Source: Oxytricha trifallax (lineage: Eukaryota; Ciliophora; Spirotrichea; Sporadotrichida; Oxytrichidae). From it: DNA of 64,000 nt. The DNA lies in NCBI GenBank assembly GCA_000711775.1, contig ARYC01000049.1:1-64000 (forward strand), given 5' to 3'. Below the pieces are notes generated by a model. The model worked only from the letters and a program-made list of their open reading frames with translations, did not search any database and was not told where the DNA came from. Shown here piece after piece: positions 36,343 to 49,200 of this stretch. Each line of letters begins with the position of its first letter. Position 1 is the first letter of the stretch. Made by a program: the position numbers and the translations under genes.

Positions 36343-36976
36343 GAATTATAACTTTTAAAGTGATAGAGAAAAAATCTCTGTTATATATGATTATTATGTT
36401 AATAAATAATTAAATAAAATTAAGATTAATTAGTATAATAAATTATTAAATTAATTGTAAAGTTAAACATTGCAATATATCTCACATTAAAACTTATTAA
36501 GTGTTACTTTAATGTCATTATAATAATTTAGTGATCTTTATTCATAATAAGATCCCTTTTATAAAAAAATAAATATTATTAGTACTATTATTAATTAAGG
36601 ATTCAAACAATTCTATCTAGAATTATACTAAGTCTATATGAATTTACAAGAAGTTTGTTAAGAAATTGTTTGATTCATGATTTTAGTGTTAGGATAATTT
36701 ATTATCCACTAAATATGCAGATTAGGGATTTAATAGAACACTATTCTTTACTTTTTTTAATAAGTTAAAATCTATATAGAATTATGACTTAGTTAATATG
36801 GAAACTAAGGAATCAAACTTTATTTTATAAAAATAGTATAAGTTTTATTAAAGTTAGATTAGCTCAAAGTATATATGAAATTTAGATGTATTTTTATAGA
36901 ATATACATAAATGAGTAATTTGAAATTATCTAGTATATGAAGAATATTGTATATTAAATTTATTATATATTATTAA

Positions 36977-37042
36977 GCTTCATCGCCAACATTTTAATAG
37001 TTGGTGATGCATCGCCAAAATTACAAATGTTGGCGATGAAGC
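36977..37042. repeat. Compound hairpin GCTTCATCGCCAACATT
   Basis: A 17-bp perfect inverted repeat (GCTTCATCGCCAACATT / AATGTTGGCGATGAAGC) encloses two smaller dyads built on CATCGCCAA / TTGG(C/T)GATG. Its GC content stands out from the surroundings. No neighbouring ORF uses it as an obvious terminator. Confidence 0.85.
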
Positions 37043-37570
37043 AAAAATATTATTATAATTCTTTAAAAAACATAAAAAAACTTTTTAACTGCAATCTGAA
37101 GCAATGATTATATTTCACTATTTAAGTTATTCAGTTTTTCTGAAAAATGAATACTTAATTAGAGGATTGGTTAGAAATATAGTAATAAGGAGTGTCATAA
37201 TTGTAACTTTCTAAAACTAATTCATTCAGAAATAATAACATCTTTGCGATATTATTTGATAGTTATAAAACAAAGATGTATATAGATAGTCTTAATTAAT
37301 AACGCATGAGTAGAAACTTCAAACACGACTTAGCATTAATCGAAAAATCTATATCATTCAATCTAACATTGAGCTATAGAGTAAAACCTCTCTGATTGTT
37401 TTTGATTAAAAAAATTATTAAAACCTAATTTTATTAAGTTCTTATTTTATAATACACTTTTATAAATATTTATAGATTTTTTTGATTATTAATAATTACA
37501 ATTTCTAAACAAATTCGACCTAAATAAACAAGAGATTATAAATTTCATGATAATTTGAAAGATAGATCTT

Positions 37571-38491
37571 AAGATCAGAGGTCAGACTAATAAATAGAAT
37601 TAAACAGCTTATCGAACTTTGCCGAGAGTTAAAAAAAACAATAGTCTTATTCAAAAACTAGCTTAAAGAATTCTACAAAGTTATACGATCGCACCTATTT
37701 AAATTTAGAATCAGCTCCTCTAAAGTTTGACAAAGACTCTCTTATAGTATAAAAAATTGCTGACTCTTGCTATCCATCACTAAGCTAGCAAAGTTTAGGA
37801 TGAGATTTATGAACTTTTACTTTTGCCTAAACATTTGGACATTTACTACCACAAGCAGTTGTCTTAATGAATCTATTTTTATCTAAGAAAGAACAGGAAT
37901 ACAAATCCGAAGTAGGAACCTGTTATAGATGAGTGCCCATTATCTAGACTCTTGTGAGAATTTTAACTTTACTTAATAAAATGATTTTTCTTATATCGAA
38001 TCAATGATTAAGAGTATTGTAATTCAACTTTAAGATAACTGTTTAGAAGCAAACATTGGACTTATAAAATTGAGCTTGCTAATCAAGCCCAATCTAATCA
38101 TTGAGCTGGGTTAAAGCTAATAAAAGTTGCTCTCTCTCTTAGTTAGGCATTATAAGCGATTGGTATAACTTAGGATGAAGCTAAAATAATTTGTGTAAAA
38201 CCTCAAAACTTTCTTTGGCTAGAGACTATGACGAATTTAGTGGCTTTCTAAAACGATGAGCGGCTACTGGAAATAACTGTACTTAGGAAAATAAAGGTCC
38301 AGCAAGACGAGGGTCAACATTTAAGGAGGCTGCTCTCCTTGCTAAGCTAGGGACAAGTTATATCTAGGTTGATACTTGAAAAAGTTGAAATTTAATTGAA
38401 CCTTCACAGTTTGATATTAGTGATTGAGAGTATCAAAGAGTAACCATTGACAAGTGTCGATACTATTCTCAAAGAAGATGAGTCTGAATGA
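37571..38491 (+). pseudogene. Broken upstream part of the helicase-like gene
   Basis: Three successive frames, each open and each abutting the next: 37571-37870, 37863-38231 and 38228-38491. Junctions occur at single-base shifts, as expected for one decayed gene. Content is Leu/Lys/Gln-rich and helical (e.g. DEIYELLLLPKHLDIYYHKQ). No catalytic motif seen. It leads into the helicase core downstream, so probably is its N-terminal region. Confidence 0.45.
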
Positions 38492-38569
38492 ATTTAGTGT
38501 GCAGACAAGCCAAAATCAAGAGAACATTCCATTTTTGATACGATAAATAATATGATGCTATAAAAATGA

Positions 38570-39898
38570 TTGAGCAAATTAGTCTAAGTAATGATATTTA
38601 AAGCTTTAATAACTTGGAAGAGTTAATCTCTCTTTCAAAAATGATAGATTTTTAAAACGAGATTTACTAACACTCTCAATAATAATTGCAAGCATAATTA
38701 TCGGTGCTACTTAGGATTGCATTTTAGTTGACATGCCAACAGGTTCAGGTAAGAACTGGATATAGGCGCTGGTTGCTTACTATTATGCCTTAAAAGGATA
38801 AAAAATCACAATTATTAAACCCAATGAGAACTTGCAAATTAGACAGATAAAATACTTGGCTCCATTCATGAAGATGTTTGTGTTGTTGATATAGTAAATT
38901 ATTAGAGGCATTTGTTTAAGGATGAAATAGTGATACTGAATAAGTTCCATACTATAATTGACAACAGCTCATTCTTTTCCCTTGGCAATGTAATAACAGG
39001 ATTGAAGCAATTTTCGAATGTTAAGGTATTTTTATTCTCAGCAACCTTTACAAAACATCATACAGTAGTTGTGGAAGAGACAATTAAAAAACCCAAAATA
39101 TTAAGCTTTCAATCAGAGCTGCTCTTCCCAAAATAACTTAAAGAATAATATCAATGTGAAGTGATTCTGTCTAAAGACAAAGCTGATGTCCAGTCATCAC
39201 TTTTATCTGAAGTATCGAAGAGGTGTAAATGTGAGCCTCTTATTATAAATGTAAACTCTTGCGATTTTGAGGAATTCAAACTTAAGTTACAAAGAGGGAA
39301 TAAGTTTGAAATTTATCTATCAGATGATAAATAATGCAGACAGCAAATCAGAGAAAATGAAACAGGGATTTTACTAATGAAAGAGATCAGTAATGTGGTT
39401 AGTGATAAAAAGTTTAAGAGGGATGCTATTGTAATGATAGCATGCGCTGTGTGCTCCAAAGGAAAACTATAGTAAATGTTTAGCCGAGGTAAAAAATGTT
39501 AAGGATAATCAAGAGGATGTATATTCGTCTAAGAGTGTGAAAATGAGGCAGTATTCTGGCAGCGTTTGAGATCAGTAGGCAACCAAAGAGTAAGAAGACT
39601 TCATGACTTGGTAAAATTTCTATGGAAAAAGCGATGCAACTAGAGATTCAGCGACTATATTGAATATTCATAGATGTGCGACCAAGTCTTATCTACTTTG
39701 AAGGATCTGGAAAAAACAATTAGATACAAGTTTTATTAGCAAGTTACTAAGGGCTTGGAGATGAGATTCTGCTCCATTAATGAAGAAAAATAGTTTGATT
39801 TAAGCTTAAAGTACTTAGATGAAGTAATACGCATTTTGAATTAATTAATATTAAAATAATAAAATCTACTAATTATTTACCTGCAATTTTATAGATGA
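38570..39898 (+). pseudogene. SF2 / SecA-like DEAD helicase core (one frameshift)
   Basis: The region reads ILVDMPTGSGKNWIQAL (Walker A, about 38725), ITIIKPNENLQIRQ, a frameshift near 38870, then IVILNKFHTIIDN (position of motif II; Asn-Lys replace Asp-Glu), FLFSATF (motif III, about 39030), VIACAVCSKGKLQQMFSRGKKCQGQSRG-like motif VI region (about 39430-39520; first residues MIACAV) and a helical C-terminus to TGA at 39896-39898. From 38890 the frame is open for over 330 codons. The motif order fits superfamily 2 ATPases with a SecA-like layout. The loss of the DE pair means it could not hydrolyse ATP normally. It may be an element-encoded helicase or a captured host gene. Confidence 0.55.
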
Positions 39899-41000
39899 AA
39901 TGCTATAAAGGACACCTTTCTATCCAAAAGTAACCTAATACTTAGATTGAATAATTTTTCAATGATTTTATCACAAAGCCGCTGTTTAGATTTTAGGTAA
40001 TATTTTATTTCATAATTCAAATATCAAATTTATTTTAATATAATGCATCATAAATAATAAACATTAAGATAGGATAATTAATATCATAGTTTACTTTATT
40101 AATGCTAAAACATAGAAATATATGAGAGAAAGAAATTAATTTTAAAATATATTTTTAAACAATTAAAAATTGGAATATGTAAGTAAGTAGGCTAAATATT
40201 ATTAACAAAAATTTTAAAATGTTACAATATATTATTAATAGAAATGTTACATTGAAAAGCTAAATTCAAATTTAATTTTTTAATTTCGCCCGTAATTATT
40301 AATTAACTTTCTTATAAACATATATTAAATTTAAAAATATAATGCCTTTTAAATATAATGATTAATATTTTTAATTTGAAAATTTGTATTTTTAGTTTTG
40401 ATAGGAATTTTTATTAAATATTTATGATAATTTCATTATAAAAATTGTTAAATTTAGATCAATATAAATTATTCACTTGTGCTTATTTCTTAGTTATTAA
40501 CCCTTAATTATTTGATGATAATACAAATTTTAAAAACTATTCTTGGTTATTTAATTATCTGCTGAAAATTATAATTAAGTTTTTCTAATTTTTTAGAAAT
40601 TTTAGAAATGATTTAATTAATAATGAAAATAAAAACTCTTAACTCAATTGGTTCCTAAGGTCTGTAAAAGCAATAATACATAAGATACTTGATATGGAAC
40701 TATAATTTAATCTATAAAGTCTTTAATCTCTTTTAATACTATAATTAAAAATATATATTAAAGTAGACATTTTAAATTTATAAAGGACTTTAATCATCAA
40801 ATCTCACTATTGAATAAGCTTTTTAAGCCTAAGAATCTATTCAAAAAAAACAAAAAAAATAAAAGTATAAGAGTCTCTTAATATCTTTGCAGGCAATAAT
40901 TTATGAATAAATAATATTTAATATGTTTTTTAAATTGCAATAAGGTAAATTTCATCAATGAATTTTTCCCTCTTTTGGAATAATTATAATTTTATATTAA
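39899..41000. other. AT-rich stretch with no recognised gene
   Basis: No motif-bearing ORF and no clear repeat. Confidence 0.55.
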
Positions 41001-41008
41001 TATTTATA

Positions 41009-41428
41009 ATGGAATCTTATTTTAATTGTGTAAGTGAAGAAAACGATGAAGTTAAAAAATTGGAAAAAATCAAAATTTAAGGCTTTTCCTGGCTTCGTGA
41101 ATTAAACGTGTTTGGCTAAGCTCAACGCTTAAGCCTCATTGCCAGTCATAAGAGATTATGTGTATAAAGTACTGTCCTTTTGCTTTTCTTGATGCATGAA
41201 GGAAAGATAAGGTAGTATTTATCTATTAAAATTAGCAGATTTTTAATAATAAAAATTTATACTTCTTTATTTAATTTACCAATTAAAAAAATCAAATTAC
41301 CTTGTGTTGAGAGTGATTTTACTACTATGATATCTAATAAATTTGAGTATTTTTTAATTTTTTTAAATTCGATTTATATTTATATGTTTGTAATTATAAA
41401 TAAGTTTTTTATTTTTATGTTTAATTGA
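41009..41428 (+). CDS. Hypothetical ORF, 139 residues
   Basis: ATG at 41009, TGA at 41426-41428. The first ~65 residues are well-formed (KIQGFSWLRELNVFGQAQRL, then SLIASHKRL) with balanced codons; the rest is AT-driven and hydrophobic, so it may be a first exon or a fragment of a longer gene. The start resembles a beta-propeller lead-in, but that is only an impression. Confidence 0.35.
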
Positions 41429-42117
41429 AAATAGGTTAAAAATACATTAAAAATAAGAAAATATAAGAAAAAACAAGCTTTAAATTTTTATTACCTATGA
41501 TTTCATATTTATCTAATAAAAATAAATAATATGACATTTAAAATTATTTATCTTTTCATCATTTTGCTATATCTTTTTATGTTAATATGATATATCATTG
41601 GATCTAAATTGTCTATATTACTCTACTAATTAATTAAATTATCCCATATAATTTTAGCTTATTTTTTAATATTATTATATTTTTAGCTATAAAGAATTAC
41701 GACTCAAAATTAAAAACAAATTATTTTTTATAAAGTAACCTATTATTGTAATTTATAATAAAGAAACATGAAATGCTATATTTTTGTTCTTCTTAATTGT
41801 AGTCTGGCAATTCTTTGAAATTTATCAGATTTCTATTTTAAAATTGTTTTATGTGATGATGGTAGTACTAATGAGCTTATTCGGAAACTATTAATTGATA
41901 AATATGGTTATACTGCCCTTTTATGAAAAATATTTGCTTTTCCTATCAGCAGCAGTTTTTAATTGATTTGATTTAACTTAAGACTGTTAGTCTTTGAAAT
42001 CAAACTGAATTATTTGAGATTTAATGAGATTCCGCATAGAAAGAGAAAAAGTGCCATGCTCAATTATTTATAGAAAGAAATTGAGTTAGAACATCAAGGT
42101 ACAAAAGTATCCAAATT

Positions 42118-42594
42118 TCATATAAAGACATGAATAAACTTAAACAACAATAAATGATCATCTTCTTCATAATATCGAATATTTTCTTGACAAATTAAAT
42201 AAAATTTAATTTATAATTTAAGACACAAAATTAGGGGATAAGCTATTTAATAAAAATTAATTATTTTAGGAATACATTCGATTAGGGAAAATAAATTGAA
42301 ATAAAACTTATTAAATATTAAAATCATAGCAGTTATCAAATTTAAAGTGAGTAAAAATTTAGAAATAAATGGATTCTTCGTTTAGATCCAGCTATTTTAG
42401 CTGGACTTTACTATTAGCAATACTCTTTAATCATCCCAGGAAGCGAAATATTTTTATTTTGAACTAACTTCTAAAAATATTATAATGGGTTTTTCTCGCT
42501 TGGGCGATAAGATAAATTCATCATAGCAATAATAAATGCCACCTTGTTTAATGCGCTATCCAGAGAGTATAATATTGTTTGGGTTTGGAGACAT
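42118..42594 (-). CDS. Hypothetical ORF, 158 residues
   Basis: ATG at 42594, TGA at 42120-42118. Residues 1-70 look genuinely coding (MSPNPNNIILSGQRIKQGG, YDEFILSPKREKPIIIFLEV, then SWDDQRVLLIVKSSQ); beyond that the sequence is hydrophobic and AT-driven. No domain recognised. Confidence 0.35.
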
Positions 42595-43890
42595 TTTAAA
42601 AAAAACATAACTGAAGGTAAATAATAATTAATTAATTTTTAATTTCAATTCATTTTCCCAAAATCTATGTATTCCTAAAATATTATTAAAGTAAAATCAA
42701 TTTTACACACCATTATTGGATTATTTGATAAGTACAATTAATCAAGTCAATAGCTTACATAAAAAAAGATTAAACATTAAAAGTTTACGCCAATTATAGT
42801 TAATTATAAATTTAATTGTTCTTTACTCATATTATCTTGTCATTATTGAACGATGAGGTTTTATTTATTAATCAAATAATAATGTTTAACTATTTCATTT
42901 GATTCATCGAAGAATTATGTTGTTTTAATAAAAATAATTACTACTGTCACATTATCTAAACTTTAGAAATCATTAGCTTAGTTAATCAATTAAGATATAT
43001 CTATTGATTAAAGTAGTCTGATTGGCCGCCACTACTAGATCTACATCCAATTTTTACAAAACCAATATTAATATAATTTAACATAAAATAATATAAGAGT
43101 TAATCTTTGAAATTATAATATTTATGGAAAATAAGTTCAGTTAGTAAATCAACATCGCAAAAAGTTTTTCACAAGTTATTTTAAGTTTAAGAAGAAATAA
43201 TTTACCAGAACTTTGCAATGGCAAAACAAGGCAATTTAGTATGCGCTTGTATAATATTTTACAAATAAAAATTGAATACCAATTATCATTTATTCATGAC
43301 TCAAAGAAGAAAAGAATGAGGAGCTCATTGTCAAGTTAAGCATCATATTGTGCATAGAAGAAGACTAATTCATTTATCGTTATTTAGAAAGTATAATTAA
43401 ATAGGATAAAAATCAATGTTATGAATAACCTTATTATTAAAAGGAATATAAAACGTTTTCATATAAGTGTTTTTAATAATTTTATTGATAATTTAAACCT
43501 TATTTAAAAATTTTCATTATATTATTTCGTTACAAATATATTAATTTATTATATTTTTGAAAATTCATATTAGTCTATATATAAATATAACTATTCGAAA
43601 TACATTGTTTTGATTTATAGGTTAAAAATGAAATGGTTAATCAAATAATTAATTGTGAGTTATTTATGTTTCTCTAAATGATTAAATCATACAAATATTA
43701 ATAATTAAAGTAATAAGATCTAATGGTTATTTTAATTTTAATCATACAATTTATCTGTATGATTAATATAATTTAAATTTAATTAAAAGAATTTATTTAA
43801 TAAAGAAAAATCATTTCACATTTAAAAAATAAGTTCTATGATAATTCTTAAAAATTTGTATCAAAAAATATTCAAATTATATTTGGGTGT

Positions 43891-43921
43891 AAGTATCAAA
43901 AATTTAAGTACTTTTTGATAC
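43891..43921. repeat. Small hairpin AGTATCAAAAA
   Basis: AGTATCAAAAA...TTTTTGATACT separated by nine bases; possibly a terminator-like or element end, nothing else supports a role. Confidence 0.7.
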
Positions 43922-43953
43922 TCACAAATTTCTTTATTTCTATATATTTTAGA

Positions 43954-44271
43954 CCTTATTCTTTTTATGTTAATGCTGTTGATGAAGAAGAACTCTTCGT
44001 TGAAGGCACAAATCATTACTTGCTTCAAAGTTCAATAGGACAAGTTATAAATGATTGTCTCTTTTGTAAAGTATATTAAAAACAAGAATACTATGAAAAT
44101 TGTGTAGTATTCAAAGCTCATCATTACGTGTGGCCTCTAATTTCCAAAATAATCATAAATTCTCTAATATTCCTCCAGATTTGTGCAAGCACTTACATCT
44201 CCATGGCATTAAAAGCCATTCATACCTTGAGTGAGAAACTATTCTGCGTAAAAACAATATTCGATCGGTGA
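43954..44271 (+). CDS. Putative exon of unknown gene
   Basis: Open for 105 codons to TGA at 44269, beginning just after a good 3' splice site (TATATATTTTAG ending at 43952). It reads NAVDEEELFVEGTNHYLLQS, CLFCKVY, then hydrophobic segments (PLISKIIINSLIFLQ) and SEKLFCVKTIFDR. Codon use is better than the flanks. Upstream exons were not found; family unknown. Confidence 0.4.
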
Positions 44272-45224
44272 TAACAACGATTTTTTTAGCTCTAGTTTTT
44301 TGAATTGACTAACGGTAATTATTATAAAAGGAAGCTAATTGATAAAACTAATGATTGCAAAACCAGAGAAAAGATTATGAGTAACTGATATCAAAAGCAA
44401 GACCTGGTATTGAGCCATATTTTAGAGATTTTTAATACAATTTTGATTTGTTTTGCTAATATTTTTTCATAATATTTTTCCTTCTTCTAGTTTCATATAT
44501 GTATTATTTAATATAAGAAATGACTGAAAATATTAAATTTTTTAATCTTAGACTTAATATATGATTTAGATATCTTGCACTAGCCTTGTTTACTATTATA
44601 CTTCATGATTAAGATAATTTAATTTATTTTAATTTAATGCCTCTAAGTTTATTTTATTATTTCTTTTATTAAAAAACTAATATCTTGGATTAACATAGCA
44701 CTCACAATAAAAGTGAAAATATAAAAATCAATTATTGTTACCTTATTTCAAATCTCATATCAATTTGCAATTTTAAAATAACATAAATATATTATTACTC
44801 AAACCATATTCAAAAGCTTCTTTATTTTAATCATAATAGATTAAGCAAATTCTATGGAATATAATATGATTGCTGAAGAAAATAAGTCACAACTCAAAGT
44901 ATAAAATTAATGTTACTAAAAGTCAGCTTGGTAAACTACAGCACAGTTCTTTCAGTATTTCAAATTAAGAATGTAAAATTTAGTATGTGGAAGGCCATTT
45001 TTATTTTAAATATTTAATTTATATTGCATAGTTGATATATAAATAAAAATATGATAAAACCCCATTGATAAATGTAAAAAAGGCGACAAATAATAACATT
45101 GAATCTTTAATAATCAATTTATAGCACAATTAATGATAGATTTTTATTATAATTTTAATAAGTTTACAATTAAACACTAACAATTGATATTGAAAATAGA
45201 TACTCCTAATCTAACTGAAAATAA

Positions 45225-46656
45225 TCAACCCTGCTCTATCAATTAATGATATTGAATCAGAGAATTATGCCTCATAGCTCTAAATGCCGACCTCCCTTAG
45301 ACAGTAATCTAATCCAGGATGATAAGAAGTACATGATTTCTACTAATGGCTTCCACTAGTGAAAACAATAGGCCAGTATTACCAGTGGGGAGCCCTTTAG
45401 ACATGGAAGCAGGGAAGAGGAGAGTAGAGACATAGACGTATGTACCTTCGATTATCACACCTTTGCAAGCATCAACAATATATGGCTGCCATTGAGCATC
45501 AGTTTCTTTGTAGAGCCCGATGATAAGGTGACCATCTCTTGCAAGACTGACTGTACTTGTGACCCTTAAAGCATTTGGAAGATTAGTATTAGCGTATGTC
45601 AAGTAATCCTTGGCATTGAGTACTGAAAGAGCATGATGAAAAAACTCCATTTGCGCTGAGACTGTTGATATAATTGCAGGGACTGAATGAGCAGTAGTGA
45701 TAGAAAGTCTAATATTCGCTGCTTTCTTATTATTGATCAACTTCTACTTCTAGGCATATGAGCCTTCTGGTGCGAAGAATTCGTATAAGTGCTCTGAAGT
45801 GCCAGAGTGGATGGGAAACCCATTGGTTGAGAAGCCAACGAGTGCACCGCGCACGGTATACTACCTTAAGATTCCTTTGCTCCCATATTATTTAGAGCAC
45901 TCCATTTTATTGAACCTCTATAGACAGTTAAAGATTCCGCCTTGACAACCCACACAGCAAGATATAGAAAAGCGCTCTGGGCAGAGAGAAGCTCAAGAGC
46001 CAAGAGAGATTTGCAAGTTTAAGATTAATTTTATCAATATTATCATTAAGATTTTTAAGGAAATATGCATCAAAGCGCTTGCTCAATACCATAGGGTTGT
46101 CCGCAAAATATAATGATCTCTGCTTATTTTGGCCTCCAGTATAGATAACTAAGTTGGAGATCCCATCTCCGTAGATAAAAACATGGAGAATCGGTGGTGC
46201 CCCTCGCCGCCCCCAGTTGAAGATCTTCCATTGACTTCCTCTGCAATACTGGTTTGACAAAAATGCCGAGAAGCCCAATGTGGAGTCCAGTCTCCAACTG
46301 ATGAGTAAATCAAGAGGGAGAGGAGAGACTCGTGAATGGGAGTGTTATTGAGAAGGGAGAGCCAGAGAAGCGCGAGAGAAGAGACGATGATTATGGCAAC
46401 TGCAGAAGAGGATGCAGGGCTAGCTGCGGTGGATTGCGAGGTAACAGAGATGGCTTCAGAGTATAACACGAAGATGGAAGATGCTTTGAGGTAGAGTCAC
46501 AATACAGTGAAGAGACCAGGAATGGAGGAATTGCAGGAGGCAGAGGAGGAGCTTGGAAAGATTTTGATGACAAAGAAAAAATGGAGATTGTAAGAGTGAT
46601 AAAACATGCCGAATGAAAAGATTGTTGAGAGAACAAATGGGAGACTAATATCAATG
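45225..46656 (-). pseudogene. Minus-strand gene X, copy 1 (unknown function)
   Basis: Much richer in GC than its surroundings. The C-terminal half (about 45950 to TGA at 45225) is open in one frame and coherent: VGCQGGIFNCLQRFNKM, GALVGFSTNGFPIHSGTSEH, YEFFAPEGSY, then ARDGHLIIGLYKETDAQW and ILDQITVQGRSAFRAM. The N-terminal half needs at least two frame changes and reads Ser-rich and hydrophobic segments that may be membrane-anchored; there the opposite strand is also open and strongly acidic, so strand is uncertain above 46300. A decayed paralogue lies at 57560-58410. CQGG followed by later Gly-rich parts faintly recalls papain-type proteases, but no catalytic motif was confirmed. Confidence 0.45.
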
Positions 46657-47308
46657 ATAATAATCAGCAAATGAATATACAAAGTAACAATAATGAATGT
46701 GAATAAAAATAAGTTAAATATCTATAACTAAATTGTTCATATAAATTTGCTCTATGACTAAGACGCTTAAATTATTAAACTGTTTTTGCAATTAATTTTC
46801 ATTTCACTAATTTTTACATTATTTATAATTAGTGTGAAGGGGAGAGGTGAGTTCTTTGACTTGCAGGTAGATTTGATCATTTAAGTAACGGTTTAATCCT
46901 GAGCATATTTGTCTATAATTTATATTTTAATCTTTGTTATATTAGTTTTTTTTCCTAAATTAAATGCAAGTTGCTATAACACATGTTATAGGAGATAAAA
47001 ATATCTCACTACACTACCTTAACTCACTATTTTACTATATAATTTTAAGTTTAAATATTAGATTATTTTATTATTAATCCTGCATTAGACTAGTCCCCTT
47101 TAAGTTAATTGGAGTATATTATTTATAAGAATATTTCATCTACTTATTGATAATTGACTATAATAATAATGATAATTTAATCACATTAAAGTCTCTAGGA
47201 CCCCTGATCTTAATAAGTTGATAATATACAAGAGACAAGCCCTTTTTGTGTTATATCTCATTAAAGCAGCTTAGCCGATGCTGTACTTGACTGAGTCTGC
47301 ATTCACTT

Positions 47309-47449
47309 TCACTTCTTCTTGATGAATAGGGAGCTATCTAAAAGCTTATTAATTGGGCAATCAGAACTTGACTTGATTCTTGATTTATGAAGAAACTTTC
47401 TTATATCTATTTAATAGGCATTGTGATAGACAGCTCTTTTATAAGGCAT
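47309..47449 (-). CDS. Short ORF, 46 residues
   Basis: ATG at 47449, TGA at 47309; MPYKRAVYHNAYQIDIRKFL... is basic and well-composed. It could be a small gene or an ex-exon; adjacent coding-like sequence to 47210 is out of frame. Confidence 0.25.
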
Positions 47450-47543
47450 GGTGTACCTTGTTAGTTTTTATTCAATAAATCAACAATTCTAAAATAGCAT
47501 TTATTTATTTATTATTAAAGTATTTTAACTACGCTCTATTGCT

Positions 47544-47858
47544 AATAGTTATATTATTCGGGTAAAATGGTAAAGTATAGTGTGAAATTAATTATTAATT
47601 TTTATTATGCTATATAACGACATTTATTTTTAAATGATAATTAATTATATCTCATACTTCATAATTTAAAAGATTAATAATGATATAATTTAAAATCTTT
47701 TTAATAAAACAGTAGAATAATATAAGTCTTGATGATTTGTTAATTATCATTTATAATTAAATGTTGTTATATAGCATAATAAATATTGATAATTAATTTC
47801 ACACTATAAACCACACTCTATCTCGAATAATATAACTATTAGGGATAAAGTGTGGTTT
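47544..47858. repeat. Nested palindromes around a TA-flanked MITE
   Basis: Three inverted repeats overlap. The outer one is AATAGTTATATTATTCG / its complement (about 47545-47561 and 47825-47841). A second pairs AAACCACACTCTATC with GATAAAGTGTGGTTT (about 47810-47857). The inner one is the MITE at 47578-47806. The unit stands alone between ORF fragments. Confidence 0.75.
47578..47806. mobile_element. TA-flanked MITE with ~66-bp inverted ends
   Basis: Ends TAGTGTGAAATTAATTATTA... and the inverted ...TAATTTCACACTA, with matching for about 66 bp including TTATTATGCTATATAACGAC (other end TTATATAGCATAATAAA). A TA dinucleotide borders each side, as for Tc1/mariner-type insertion. No coding capacity. 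Confidence 0.75.
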
Positions 47859-48719
47859 AAATACTTTAATAATAAATATATATTTAAATAAATAAATAGT
47901 ATATTGGAATTGTTGATTATTACCTAATTCTTGGTAAATATTTATATTTTTATTGATTTCTTCTAGGGTAACAAATATTCTCAGCAATTGATCAGGGATT
48001 TGTTAATTCACTCTAGTTTTAAATGTTAATATAATCTATTAAAGTGGTTTAATATATTTAAAATTATTATTAATTTTATTATTTTAGATTGTGAATCTTG
48101 TTCTGATTTTTCAAATTAATTATTATAAATCTCTATTCTTTAACCTCTGACCTGATTCTGGTTAGGTGTTCAACTTTTTTCTCATTTCTGATATCCGTTC
48201 TGATGTTATCTTCCACTTCTGATGTCGTACCTTATTTTTGGGGACCAATTCTTTATGGTAAAAAATTTAATTTAAATCCATGGTTTGCACTTTTTTTGTC
48301 CCTTATTTATTACCTGTTATGAGTCAAGAATTAACTTTAGATTATGTTTTTGTTTTGCTTTAAGAAATACTATGTTTGTTTGTTTATTGGGTAGGTTTTA
48401 TTATCAAATAGGTTGATAGGTAAGGTTTATTCCTAAAATTAAGGTTAACTCATGATCTTATTTGACACTGAACTTTTAAGTGCATCATCATCACTTCTCT
48501 CGTTATTTCAATGTTTAAATGAAAAATAAGACATCAGGAAAGGTTTAAATAGGGTTTTGTTAAAAGAGTCTCTTGATTTTCTGGGTTAAATTAAATATAA
48601 AATTTAAAATATTGAACATCTAAATATTTTCCTTTATTGGTTGACTGGTTGTGACATTTAAAAAATTGTATGTTACATTTGAATTTAAGATATTATTACT
48701 TCCAAAGATATTTTAGTAG

Positions 48720-49200
48720 TAATATGTATTATTATTATTAAATATGCATGTACTTTTAAATGTTTGAAGCCACTCCATTTGTTAACTCTTAAAATGGTTA
48801 TGGATTTAACATTAGACTCGAGGTTTTTCAATTTGCTCGATGTCTTGTTAAGTGAGAGGAAAGAGTCTATCCTGGCTTGTATTTTTCTAATGTTATTTTT
48901 GTCGTTGTATTCTTTCTAGTACAACTTTTCCAAATCTTCTAAACAAATTATCATTCATCTAGGTTTCATCAAGGGACCTAGCTACTAAGCCGGCATAGTA
49001 GTCATTCATCACTAAGTTTAAGAGACTATTATCAATGCAGTACAAATATTACTATTATTGAGCTATAAGCATGTTTACAAATGGTTTATGCCCAGTTCTT
49101 AAAAGGTTTGAACCTTTATTGACCCTTAAAAATCGCAGAGCACTTACACGAAAGGGTTGTCTTAACAGTGTAGAATATGTTACCGTACAGAACTTCAAAC
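48720..49200 (-). pseudogene. Unknown decayed gene fragment
   Basis: Two overlapping frames carry protein-like sequence: VFEVLYGNIFYTVKTTLSCK and FKNWAQTICKHAY upstream (about 49196-49030), then, one shift later, SLLNLVMNDYYAGLVARSLD and RRFGKVVLERIQRQKQ (to about 48800). Composition is richer than the flanks. No family recognised. Confidence 0.35.

Noticed and set aside
45225..46656. Papain-type cysteine protease
   Set aside because: CQGG resembles part of that family, but no active-site Cys, His or Asn motif could be placed.
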